From assembly GCA_944389985.1 (NCBI GenBank), contig CALXON010000243.1:1-14169 (forward strand): a stretch of DNA of 14,169 nt, read 5' to 3'. Each line of letters opens with the position of its first letter. Position 1 is the first letter of the stretch. This DNA is from an uncultured Spirochaetaceae bacterium (GTDB lineage: Bacteria > Spirochaetota > Spirochaetia > Sphaerochaetales > Sphaerochaetaceae). Shown in pieces: positions 1 through 4,796 of this stretch. The notes below the pieces were generated by a model. It saw nothing but the letters and a program-made list of their open reading frames with translations, did not search any database and had not been told where the DNA came from. The translations under genes were made by a program, and so were the position numbers.

Positions 1-1
1 T

Positions 2-139
2 GTGGTTAAGGAACTCATGTATGAATTTCGCCACTACGACAACATGATGTTTGATGTCGGCTGGCATGATACGGCGTTTCCGGTCACCCACTGGATGCCT
101 TTACCAAAAGCACCAAAGGAGGAAAAGAAAGATGATTAA
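2..139 (+). CDS. C-terminal part of a DUF551-like phage protein (5' truncated)
   Basis: An open frame enters from the left edge and ends at TAA 137-139, giving 45 residues. The end reads VTHWMPLPKAPKEEKKDD. The signature VTHWMPLP followed by a proline and charged tail is characteristic of the C-terminus of DUF551 proteins, which are common in phages and prophages and have no known function. A GTG at 2-4 could look like a start, but no ribosome-binding site can be seen and the family needs more N-terminal sequence, so the gene probably begins upstream of the window. The stop overlaps the start region of the next gene (ATG at 132), which implies translational coupling in one operon. Confidence 0.7.
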   Translation: MVKELMYEFRHYDNMMFDVGWHDTAFPVTHWMPLPKAPKEEKKDD

Positions 140-335
140 GCTAGATGTACAGGAGTACTGCCACAAGTGCCCGTATTTTGATGCGGTGATGGTGGCAGGG
201 TATTGCGACAAGGACATCGGGGCGGGGCAGAAGGAGATGGCGCCGTCAGGAGATATCCTGGTAAAGTGCAAGAACTGGGTGCAATGCCGGCTGGTTGTGG
301 GTACGGCGCTTAGACTAAAGGAGGAAGAGAAATGA
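132..335 (+). CDS. Small Cys-rich putative zinc-binding phage protein
   Basis: A 67-residue protein. The start at 132 is chosen over an in-frame ATG at 51 because AAAGGAGG lies just upstream (115-122) and the 51 start would overlap the previous gene almost entirely. Cysteines fall at 10, 13, 25, 46 and 52, in a YC-x2-CPYF motif followed by CK-x4-C, a layout typical of a small metal-binding fold. The protein encoded at 1633-2241 begins with the same arrangement, so the two are probably related. The C-terminus is a charged tail (LRLKEEEK). It is coupled to the next gene by an ATGA overlap at 332-335. Function is unknown; a role in nucleic-acid binding or host regulation is only a guess. Confidence 0.75.
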   Translation: MIKLDVQEYCHKCPYFDAVMVAGYCDKDIGAGQKEMAPSGDILVKCKNWVQCRLVVGTALRLKEEEK

Positions 336-694
336 GTGGAGGCCTTTGGCAGTACGACAACGACACGCTAGCGCAGTCAATTTACGGCTGGGACATGCTG
401 CCGGACTATGGAGAGGACGGATTCTCCCAAAGCACTGAAGCCTGGAAGAGAAATCCGCTGGAAGATAAGCTAATGTCTGAGCTCGTGTGGGATGTGTTCT
501 GCGTGCTCCATAGCTACGACTGGTACAAGAGCGTCGACACGTGCGAAGATAGCTACAGGGAAGACGTGGAGACATTCAAAAGCAAGTGGCTGCGAGGAAT
601 CGGGGGAGATAAGATAAAGGAGATGATCGACAGAGAGCTGGAAAGCGCAAGAGAAAGCCTTAAAAAATCATTGGGAGGGATTAGAGATGAGTAA
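332..694 (+). CDS. Conserved hypothetical phage protein, 120 residues
   Basis: The start ATG at 332 has AAAGGAGG at 318-325 and overlaps the upstream stop as ATGA. The protein has a low-complexity acidic N-terminus, then a core around residues 50-95 containing DVFCVLHSYDWYKS and later SKWLRG, followed by a helical charged tail (residues 95-120). I recall this core from hypothetical proteins of clostridial phages, always in small-gene cassettes, but know of no assigned function. There is no signal peptide or membrane segment, so it is probably cytoplasmic. The 3' end overlaps the next gene by 8 bp. Confidence 0.75.
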   Translation: MSGGLWQYDNDTLAQSIYGWDMLPDYGEDGFSQSTEAWKRNPLEDKLMSELVWDVFCVLHSYDWYKSVDTCEDSYREDVETFKSKWLRGIGGDKIKEMIDRELESARESLKKSLGGIRDE

Positions 695-911
695 GTTTGT
701 GAGTCTTGATTACCGTGATAGGGACGCACGAATCCGGGAAATTATTGCTGTCAGGAAGATCGAAAAGGTGAGCGTGGTGTCCGGGCAAAGCTGCATCGAG
801 CTGGTTGAGAGGGAACCGAACGATAGGGTGTACCGGTTCATGCACTTTGACAGCCAGGAGGAGTGCGACAATCAATACAGGAAGTTCTTGGACGCACTTG
901 TGGGGGAATGA
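687..911 (+). CDS. Hypothetical phage protein, 74 residues
   Basis: The start ATG at 687 overlaps the upstream stop by 8 bp and has a GGGAGGG element at 673-679. The 74-residue protein alternates predicted beta strands (FVSLDY, KVSVVSG, CIELVERE, VYRFMHF) with a C-terminal helix (EECDNQYRKFLDALVG), a small alpha/beta fold seen in many uncharacterised phage proteins. No catalytic motif, signal or membrane segment is present. The gene belongs to the same overlapping operon as its neighbours. Function is unknown. Confidence 0.7.
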   Translation: MSKFVSLDYRDRDARIREIIAVRKIEKVSVVSGQSCIELVEREPNDRVYRFMHFDSQEECDNQYRKFLDALVGE

Positions 912-913
912 GC

Positions 914-1159
914 ATGGTGAGAGACGCTTGCAGGGCTTGCTATTGGGGCCCAAACGGAACAAAGCAGTGTGAAATCCGGTCGCTGCCCCCGTCTATGAGA
1001 GGCGAGAGCTGCGCCTTTTGGGACTTGGCCCGCCGGTATGGCGTGAGAAGCTGCGGGAGCTGCGAGTATAACCTGGGGAGCATCTGCTCGTTAGGAGGCG
1101 TGAAAGACCCCAAAAGCACAGACTTTTGTTTCCGGTGGAGTGAAGATTATGAGCGGTGA
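914..1159 (+). CDS. Tandem Cys4-module protein, putative double zinc ribbon
   Basis: An 81-residue protein. Two starts are possible: ATG 908, which overlaps the upstream stop as ATGA, and ATG 914. I prefer 914 because GGGGGA at 902-907 is then 6 bp away, against none for 908. Cysteines lie at 6, 9, 19, 33 and at 47, 50, 58, 72. Each half reads C-x2-C-x(7-9)-C-x13-C, and each last Cys is followed by an aromatic stretch (CAFW, CFRW). This is an internally duplicated four-Cys module, most simply two zinc-binding sites. Partners and function are unknown. The 3' end overlaps the next gene by 11 bp. Confidence 0.72.
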   Translation: MVRDACRACYWGPNGTKQCEIRSLPPSMRGESCAFWDLARRYGVRSCGSCEYNLGSICSLGGVKDPKSTDFCFRWSEDYER

Positions 1160-1340
1160 AGAAGTCCAGATTGCCCAGATAGAGGACAGCATAAAGGCTA
1201 TGGAGAGGAGGATTGCAAAACTCAGGAAATCAACCAGAGGATGTGACAAAATGGAAGCAGAAAGGTGGGAAACGTACAAGTATGAGCTGCAAGGAGCGCT
1301 CAGATGGTGGAAAGCAAGACAGGATAAAGAGATACGTTGA
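1149..1340 (+). CDS. Small coiled-coil hypothetical protein, 63 residues
   Basis: The start ATG 1149 is preferred over GTG 1140 because GGAG at 1137-1140 sits 8 bp from the ATG. The protein is helical and charged. Residues 1-30 (EEVQIAQIEDSIKAMERRIA) show hydrophobic spacing compatible with a coiled coil, and the rest is rich in W, K, R and E (ALRWWKARQDKEIR). There is no membrane segment and no recognisable domain. It overlaps the gene before by 11 bp and the gene after by about 59 bp in another frame, so the cassette is unusually compact. Function is unknown. Confidence 0.55.
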   Translation: MSGEEVQIAQIEDSIKAMERRIAKLRKSTRGCDKMEAERWETYKYELQGALRWWKARQDKEIR

Positions 1341-1521
1341 AAGCATCCTGGATGTGTACGAGCTGGCACCAGATGAAAAAGAAAAGCTCATGGGCCAGGC
1401 GGCGGCACTCTTGGAAGGGCTGACAGTGCAAATCGGGGACGACAAATACACAGCAGAGGAGGTCTTAAAGCATGAAGAAGAAAGAAATCAAGAAGCTGAA
1501 AGCAAGATTGAGGGAGCTTGA
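1282..1521 (+). CDS. Hypothetical phage protein, 79 residues
   Basis: The frame is open from 1213, but the first reasonable start is ATG 1282, with AGGTGGGA at 1263-1270 upstream; a start at 1213 would lie deep in the preceding gene and has no ribosome-binding site. The protein has a basic N-terminus (KERSDGGKQDRIKR), a central helical part (LDVYELAPDEKEKLMGQAAALLEGL), and a segment reading VQIGDDKYTAEEVLKHEEE. The last part resembles the IGDxxYTxEEL style found in small phage recombination or regulatory proteins, but that is too weak for a call. Its 3' end overlaps the next gene by 50 bp. Start and function are both uncertain. Confidence 0.5.
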   Translation: MSCKERSDGGKQDRIKRYVESILDVYELAPDEKEKLMGQAAALLEGLTVQIGDDKYTAEEVLKHEEERNQEAESKIEGA

Positions 1522-1633
1522 GCAGGTGGTCATGGAGCTGGAATGGGAAATCACTAAAGGCCAGCTAGAAAGATGTGCCCATACAGACTGGATAAGCTGG
1601 GACAAACTCATGCCGAAGGGGAGGGGAGAGTAA
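1472..1633 (+). CDS. Very small basic coiled-coil protein, 53 residues
   Basis: ATG 1472 follows AGAGGAGGTC (1455-1463) at a good distance, and the frame runs to TAA 1631-1633. The N-terminus (MKKKEIKKLKARLRELEQVV) is a strongly amphipathic basic helix with leucine and valine at heptad-like positions, continuing to about residue 27. The rest contains tryptophans (TDWISWDKL). The stop overlaps the next start by one base (TAATG), as expected for a coupled gene. No family is recognised. The ribosome-binding site, coupling and coding-like composition support it being real despite its size. Confidence 0.6.
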   Translation: MKKKEIKKLKARLRELEQVVMELEWEITKGQLERCAHTDWISWDKLMPKGRGE

Positions 1634-2241
1634 TGGAGATTGGGCCGTGTGTCAGGCTGAAAACGAGGGAGTATTGTATGGGGTGCCCACACTTTTCCCC
1701 CGTTGCGGAACGCATGGAAACAAAAGAGTGCGGGAAGTATACCAAGGTGAGCTGCAAGCATGAAGCGGGATGCGAGTGGGCTGTGGGCGGGTCCGACAGG
1801 ACAGAGGAACGACTGGAACGAGTGAAAAAGATGCAGGGGTGGTTCTGGGAGATCTTCTGGCCACAAAACGGAGCAGCAAGGGCGGAGGAATCTCCGACAG
1901 ATGGAGACCTCGGTAAATGGGTAACGCAGTACCAGCCGATTTATGATGATGACGGCAGGGCTTGGCGTCCGTTGCCGGAAAAGCTGGTGCGGGCGTTGGT
2001 GACAAGGGTTGACGCCTCGTACATTGACCGCAGAGACCGATTGGCAGAGGCGGCAGCGGGTGAGCTGCTGCCCAAGTTGAAGCCTGTGGTTGAGGAAGTG
2101 GCTAGAGAAGTTGAAAAGGTATGCTGGGACAGGGAAACGTCTTTGCTCCTAAAAGTTGCAGTGGAGGCGGGCAAGAAAGGAACTGAGGGGGCGACGGAAG
2201 CGCTGACCAGCGCGTTGACAAAGGGAGAGGTGGGCGAATGA
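1633..2241 (+). CDS. Cys-module protein with helical C-terminal domain, 202 residues
   Basis: ATG 1633 overlaps the upstream stop (TAATG) and has a G-rich ribosome-binding site (AGGGGAGAG) just before it; an upstream in-frame ATG at 1573 lacks one. Residues 1-50 form a Cys module: Cys 6, 15, 18, 33, 41, 47, with YC-x2-CPHF and CK-x4-C, the same pattern as the protein at 132-335. Residues 55-75 are charged then aromatic (GWFWEIFWP). The region from about residue 110 is a long acidic helical domain (PKLKPVVEEVAREVEKVCW) ending in an Ala/Gly/Thr-rich tail. It looks like a fusion of the small zinc module to a second domain. Function is unknown. It ends in an ATGA overlap with the putative regulator at 2238. 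Confidence 0.75.
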   Translation: MEIGPCVRLKTREYCMGCPHFSPVAERMETKECGKYTKVSCKHEAGCEWAVGGSDRTEERLERVKKMQGWFWEIFWPQNGAARAEESPTDGDLGKWVTQYQPIYDDDGRAWRPLPEKLVRALVTRVDASYIDRRDRLAEAAAGELLPKLKPVVEEVAREVEKVCWDRETSLLLKVAVEAGKKGTEGATEALTSALTKGEVGE

Positions 2242-2582
2242 CAAAAGAGCAGTTCGAGCGGTATTCCTTCATCTGTCGGCAGATACGCAAGCTGTCCCAG
2301 CCTGTACAGGACACGGTCATGACGTCCTCAAAGGATTTCCCCTGGGGGCCACATATCACGGCCATATCAGGCCAGCAGGACAGTGAGCTATTGCGGCAGT
2401 ACAAGGCGGAGAAGCAGGAAATTGAAGCCTTCATCAACTCCCACAAGGACGAGGAGAAGGAGCTGCTGCAAGCCGTGGCAAAGTATGGCACACGCTGGGA
2501 CATAGTGAGACGAGACATAGAGTCATGGAAAAGCCCTGACGCGGTGCGGAAAAAGTATGAGAGGCTTTTTAAGCGGGATTGA
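2238..2582 (+). CDS. RinA/DUF1492-like putative late-gene regulator
   Basis: A 114-residue protein whose start overlaps the previous stop (ATGA, 2238-2241). The N-terminal half contains DTVMTSSKDFPWGPHITAI, matching the DTV-x-SS-x-(D/E)FP pattern I associate with RinA/DUF1492-type phage regulators, and is helical. In the C-terminus, residues 80-112 (GTRWDIVRRDIESW then DAVRKKYERLF) suggest a helix-turn-helix or Myb/SANT-like DNA-binding end. Such proteins commonly sit just upstream of terminase genes and switch on packaging and structural genes. Here the accessory island separates it from the terminases. No signal or membrane segment is visible. The family assignment comes from motif memory, not a search, so it is moderate. 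Confidence 0.5.
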   Translation: MTKEQFERYSFICRQIRKLSQPVQDTVMTSSKDFPWGPHITAISGQQDSELLRQYKAEKQEIEAFINSHKDEEKELLQAVAKYGTRWDIVRRDIESWKSPDAVRKKYERLFKRD

Positions 2583-2607
2583 CTGTCCCCGGTAGTGGTG
2601 GTATAAT
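2579..2607 (+). promoter_or_regulatory. Strong sigma-70-type promoter for a putative small RNA
   Basis: TTGACT (2579-2584) and a perfect TATAAT (2602-2607) are separated by exactly 17 bp, five of six and six of six consensus positions. The -35 box overlaps the TGA of the upstream gene. Transcription should start near 2614, but no coding frame follows before the terminator at 2671-2709, so the product is probably a short untranslated RNA. Confidence 0.7.
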
Positions 2608-2613
2608 AAGCTT

Positions 2614-2709
2614 GGATATTTTCCATTATTGCGCTCTTGGAAGTTGCCGCTTCCACGAGAAAAAAGAAAACCCCTGGGCAACTTGGGATGCTCAGGGGAA
2701 TCTTTTTTT
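2614..2709 (+). ncRNA. Candidate two-hairpin small RNA of about 95 nt
   Basis: The element lies between the promoter at 2579-2607 and the terminator at 2671-2709. The first hairpin pairs 2634-2643 with 2650-2659 (ten positions, one mismatch, loop TTGCCG). The second is the terminator hairpin. No ribosome-binding site or open frame of useful length lies between. The 5' end is inferred as about 7 nt after the -10 box and the 3' end from the T tract. No known RNA family is recognised. A read-through or leader function is excluded because only the converging operon lies beyond. Confidence 0.5.
2671..2709 (+). terminator. Rho-independent terminator, probably bidirectional
   Basis: CCCCTGGGCA (2671-2680) pairs with TGCTCAGGGG (2689-2698) over ten positions, with one G-T wobble and an 8 nt loop, followed by a T-rich run from 2701. 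On the opposite strand, the A-rich 2661-2670 provides a U-rich tail, so the same hairpin can end the leftward unit that finishes at 2708. It separates two converging operons. Confidence 0.85.
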
Positions 2710-2944
2710 ATAGCCAGGACTTCGGGGCGAATACTCGGTAGTAGCATTGTCCTCCGCCCCAGTATTGCCGGTCAACGTAAAATCCCATGTCCTCCAGGTC
2801 TCTAAAGTCAACTAGGGCTTCTAACTCATCGATAGGGCTATTAGCCACGACGTACCAGCCGATCTGCTCCTTGGTGATCTCATCGCTCAGCAGCTCCTCC
2901 AAGTGGTACTTGGCAACGAGACCCATCAATTTTTCCCTTGTCAT
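2708..2944 (-). CDS. Hypothetical accessory-island protein, 78 residues
   Basis: The start codon is at 2944, chosen because AAAGGAG lies 8 bp upstream on the minus strand; an in-frame ATG 21 bp further out has none. The protein begins MTREKLMGLVAKYHLEELL and has a helical N-terminal half. The C-terminal part is aromatic and glycine-rich (FYVDRQYWGGGQCYYRVF), which suggests a strand-rich end. There is no known family, signal or membrane segment. The upstream gene's stop lies just before this ribosome-binding site, so the two are one transcription unit from the promoter at 3367-3394, and the bidirectional terminator at 2671-2709 ends it. Function is unknown. Confidence 0.65.
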   Translation of the reverse strand: MTREKLMGLVAKYHLEELLSDEITKEQIGWYVVANSPIDELEALVDFRDLEDMGFYVDRQYWGGGQCYYRVFAPKSWL

Positions 2945-2958
2945 AGCAATTTCTCCTT

Positions 2959-3345
2959 TCAGCACTCTTCTTCTTCTTCGATGTAGGCGTTCAGATCATC
3001 CGCCAGCTCCTGGGCAACTGCCAAAAGCTGCGGGCTGTCTGCGGTCTCAGTAGTCCAGGCGATCTGCTCGAACTTCTCCAGGGCTTTCTCCTCTGCGTAC
3101 TTCTCCACGTACTCTTCTTTGTACTCTTCGGCGCACTCCGCAAGGGCTTCTTCAAGCAGCCGTGCCCACAGGTCTTCGAGGTATTCATCGCGGGCATAGG
3201 TGTTAAAGTCGGCGTGAGAGTTGCTGCTCACCAGCTGGCCGTCCTTGTAGTGGAGATAGTGGCGGGCTTCGTCCCCTTCCCACTCAAACTCCGTGCCAGA
3301 GTTGGCCAGGTACTCGGCAATTTCTTTAGCGGTAAACTTTTTCAT
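2959..3345 (-). CDS. Highly acidic hypothetical protein, 128 residues
   Basis: The start at 3345 follows AAAGGAGGAG and opens a leftward unit with its own promoter (3367-3394). I count 35 Asp/Glu against 11 Lys/Arg, a net charge near -24. The acidic residues are clustered (residues 65-93 and a run of five Glu at 123-127), followed by a final Cys. The N-terminus (KKFTAKEIAEYLANSG) resembles the start of a small DNA-binding or helical domain, and the rest is predicted helical. Strongly negative small phage proteins include DNA mimics such as Ocr and ArdA-type restriction inhibitors, so that is possible here, but charge alone cannot show it. No sequence family is recognised. Confidence 0.65.
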   Translation of the reverse strand: MKKFTAKEIAEYLANSGTEFEWEGDEARHYLHYKDGQLVSSNSHADFNTYARDEYLEDLWARLLEEALAECAEEYKEEYVEKYAEEKALEKFEQIAWTTETADSPQLLAVAQELADDLNAYIEEEEEC

Positions 3346-3366
3346 GATAGCTCCTCCTTTTGGTTT

Positions 3367-3394
3367 ATTATACCTTCTTCTCCCCTAAAAGCAA
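3367..3394 (-). promoter_or_regulatory. Promoter of the leftward two-gene unit
   Basis: On the minus strand a perfect TATAAT lies at 3372-3367, with TTGCTT at 3394-3389 as a partial -35 and a 16 bp spacer. Transcription would start near 3360, giving a leader of about 15 nt that contains the ribosome-binding site of the gene starting at 3345. A CCCCT/AGGGG inverted repeat (3382-3386 and 3394-3398) overlaps the -35 and could be an operator. Confidence 0.6.
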
Positions 3395-3439
3395 GGGGAA
3401 AAGAAAATTTTTGCTTCGTCCACACTGTCCGGGGCGTCC

Positions 3440-3448
3440 TGGTATACT
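3440..3448 (+). promoter_or_regulatory. Possible extended -10 promoter (TGG-TATACT)
   Basis: TG at 3440-3441, one base, then TATACT at 3443-3448 fits an extended -10 promoter; no good -35 is seen at 3420-3425. Transcription from about 3454 would run through the hairpin-rich spacer on the + strand. The call is tentative. Confidence 0.35.
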
Positions 3449-3453
3449 AAAGA

Positions 3454-3612
3454 TAGGGCCTAAGTCTAAGGCTCCTCCTTTCGGGTGAGACTTGCACCTC
3501 ATCAACCCTTCCCGGGCCGCTCCATGTGGGCGGCCCACTTCCCGATTACAAGTGTGTGATGGCATTGGTCACTCCTTCAACGACTCCCTGGGGGCTTCCC
3601 CCGGGGAGTTTT
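3454..3612 (+). ncRNA. Candidate multi-hairpin structured RNA (part of a 373 bp gene-free spacer)
   Basis: The spacer 3346-3718 has no credible gene. On the + strand it holds a run of hairpins: 3483-3489 with 3498-3500 and 3505-3508; 3514-3520 with 3530-3536 (seven perfect pairs); 3536-3540 with 3550-3554; 3556-3559 with 3569-3572; and a long one pairing 3584-3594 with 3598-3608, closed by TTTT at 3609-3612. The last contains one G-T pair that would be an A-C mismatch on the minus strand, which favours a + strand transcript. It could be a stand-alone RNA or a terminator with unrelated hairpins. No known family is recognised. Confidence 0.35.
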
Positions 3613-3615
3613 GCT

Positions 3616-3679
3616 GTCTCTGCTGCTTTTGGCGTGGCACCCTTTACGGGCTCCGGGGGTTCGATTCCCTCCAGAGGCT
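3616..3679 (+). tRNA. tRNA-like element with stunted anticodon arm, probably a remnant or decoy
   Basis: A 64 nt sequence that can fold as a cloverleaf. The acceptor stem pairs GTCTCTG (3616-3622) with CAGAGGC (3672-3678), seven pairs with one G-T. The D-arm is 3625-3627 with 3636-3638, with GG in its loop. The T-arm is 3655-3659 with 3667-3671 around TTCGATT, an exact T-loop. The anticodon arm has only three pairs and a five-base loop (3640-3650), so no normal anticodon can be read. No CCA is encoded. It is not a working tRNA as read. It may be a decayed gene, an RNA decoy, or the tRNA 3' end carried in a phage attachment site. It lies opposite to the island genes. Confidence 0.35.
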
Positions 3680-3685
3680 ATGGCA

Positions 3686-3711
3686 AAGGCCGCTCCCTTG
3701 CGGGGCGGCTC
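3686..3711 (-). terminator. Hairpin after the 3719-4294 gene, weak terminator candidate
   Basis: On the minus strand, starting about 10 nt after the TAA at 3719-3721, GCCGC-CCC pairs with GGG-GCGGC around a GCAA tetraloop (3689-3709, one bulged base). The tail CTTTGCC has few Ts, so termination would be inefficient or the hairpin may only protect the mRNA 3' end. Confidence 0.4.
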
Positions 3712-3718
3712 TTGCACT

Positions 3719-4294
3719 TTAGGCATACCAGCTATTATAGAGCGTTTCGCCTTTGTAGAGGGTGGCCAGGTGTCCTTCCACTCTAAACGCCGGGCCGTAT
3801 GCGGTCTCGGTAAGGCGCTTGACGTCCCCTTTTTCCTCGTCCTTGATAAAGACGGAGTAGGTACAGGGCGGCAGCATCTCACCGGGCTCGGGCACCTTGT
3901 AGCGGACGTCCTCGGACATGTGGCTGCATGGGATGCGCTCCAAAACCTCGGGGGTGACCTGGCGGATTCGGACAGATTGCTTTCCCACCAGGGCGATGAC
4001 CTGGAAAAAGTCGTTGTTGGTCTGCTCATATCCCCAGGTGATAGAAAAGAGGTCTCCCACCTTCACGCCATGCGTGGGGGCGGACTTCGCGGGGGCCTCC
4101 AGGAGCTGGGCGGGCTGGTCTTCCAGGTGCTGGACAGCTTCCAGGCGCTCGGGCGTGCTCTTGGCATACCAAAGGGACTTTTTACGGTGCCAGCGGAATC
4201 CCTGGGCTTTCAGAGCCTCGATGATAGAGGCGGCGGGCTTGGACGGGAAAGAAACTTCGATTCCATTCAATGCAGCGTTCTTGGTGATAGTCAT
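3719..4294 (-). CDS. Conserved accessory protein with WGY-QTN domain, 191 residues
   Basis: The start ATG at 4294 has AAAGGA 11 bp upstream. Residues 1-55 form a small domain (NGIEVSFPSKPAASIIEALK, then GFRWHRKKSLWYAKSTPERL) widely seen at the ends of plasmid, phage and integrative-element proteins. Residues 75-125 contain a second element, VKVGDLFSITWGYEQTNNDF, followed by a VRIRQV strand; I recognise the WGY-x-QTN-x-DFFQV pattern from uncharacterised proteins of mobile elements. The C-terminus is rich in aromatic and charged residues. There is no signal or membrane segment. It is the last gene of the leftward operon from the promoter at 5234-5262, and two hairpins (4329-4367) separate it from the gene upstream. 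No molecular role is established, but the two-module layout is confident. Confidence 0.7.
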   Translation of the reverse strand: MTITKNAALNGIEVSFPSKPAASIIEALKAQGFRWHRKKSLWYAKSTPERLEAVQHLEDQPAQLLEAPAKSAPTHGVKVGDLFSITWGYEQTNNDFFQVIALVGKQSVRIRQVTPEVLERIPCSHMSEDVRYKVPEPGEMLPPCTYSVFIKDEEKGDVKRLTETAYGPAFRVEGHLATLYKGETLYNSWYA

Positions 4295-4328
4295 TCGTGA
4301 TCAATCCTTTCTGCCCTGCCATCTTCAG

Positions 4329-4367
4329 GCCAGGTAGGGCGGCTCCTGGCGACTCCCTCGCGGGAGT
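4329..4367 (-). repeat. Two adjacent hairpins in the leftward operon
   Basis: GCCAGG (4329-4334) pairs with CCTGGC (4345-4350), and ACTCCC (4352-4357) with GGGAGT (4362-4367). On the minus strand the second has a GCGA tetraloop. They lie between the stop at 4374-4376 and the ribosome-binding site of the gene starting at 4294. No T run follows, so they may tune read-through or mRNA stability. Confidence 0.45.
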
Positions 4368-4373
4368 TTCGGA

Positions 4374-4547
4374 TTAGTCGGGGATGATCTCCAGCGATAC
4401 GCCTTCGATCACTAGGCAAGTCCCGGGGTCAGCCACTAGGGCGGTTCTCCGGCCCTTCCACTCGGGGTGGGTTCCCTGGTAGTCTTGATACCGGCCTTTA
4501 TAGGCCTCGGGGAGCTTGCGGTACTGGCTCTCGGTCATGGTATACAT
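4374..4547 (-). CDS. Small conserved hypothetical protein, 57 residues
   Basis: ATG at 4547 has AGGAGG 8 bp upstream on the minus strand and overlaps the previous stop (TAATG); a second ATG nine bases later is less well placed. The protein reads MYTMTESQYRKLPEAYKG, then a DYQGTHPEWKGRRT segment and an ending with CLVIEGVSLEIIPD. The TESxYRxLP start and HPEWKGRRT core are features I recall in tiny hypothetical proteins of clostridial phages and mobile elements. No metal-binding or membrane motif is present. Function is unknown. It is translationally coupled with the gene upstream. Confidence 0.65.
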   Translation of the reverse strand: MYTMTESQYRKLPEAYKGRYQDYQGTHPEWKGRRTALVADPGTCLVIEGVSLEIIPD

Positions 4548-4729
4548 TAGGCTTCCTCCTCGTTTAAAATTCTCAGGGCGTCCACTGTGTCGGTGTAGGC
4601 CTTAGTCCACATGGAGGCAGCCTCGGGCCAGTCTGCCTGGTTGGCCATCCCGATTTGCCCGGCGCACTCGGTGATGTGCTCACAGAGGGCAAGCTTGATT
4701 TGGGTTAGCTGGTCTTTTGTAAAGGTCAT
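4547..4729 (-). CDS. Small hypothetical protein, 60 residues
   Basis: Two starts are possible, 4735 and 4729. I prefer 4729, since the AGGAGG at 4738-4743 then sits 8 bp away, against 2 bp for the other. The protein (MTFTKDQLTQIKLALCEHI) is predicted helical throughout, with Cys at 16 and 22 of the shorter form, and ends LRILNEEEA. The stop TAA at 4547-4549 overlaps the next start. No family is recognised. It belongs to the leftward operon starting at 5183. Confidence 0.65.
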   Translation of the reverse strand: MTFTKDQLTQIKLALCEHITECAGQIGMANQADWPEAASMWTKAYTDTVDALRILNEEEA

Positions 4730-4796
4730 GGTCATATCCTCCTTTTGATTTTATCGGGCTGGGATGGGGCTTTTACAGATGCCCCTCAGAACTGCT

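Noticed and set aside
3470..3515. Hammerhead-ribozyme-like core on the minus strand (TTGATGA, GGTG/CACC stem, CGAAA)
   Set aside because: The conserved C at the start of CTGATGA is T here, an extra C follows the stem, and no stem III with a cleavage site is found.
3368..3565. A 65-codon minus-strand frame in the spacer
   Set aside because: It has no ribosome-binding site, runs through the promoter of the 3345 gene and has composition typical of a non-coding shadow.
3454..3680. tmRNA-like reading of the spacer
   Set aside because: The characteristic 5' half and tag reading frame are missing; only a short tRNA-like 3' domain is present.
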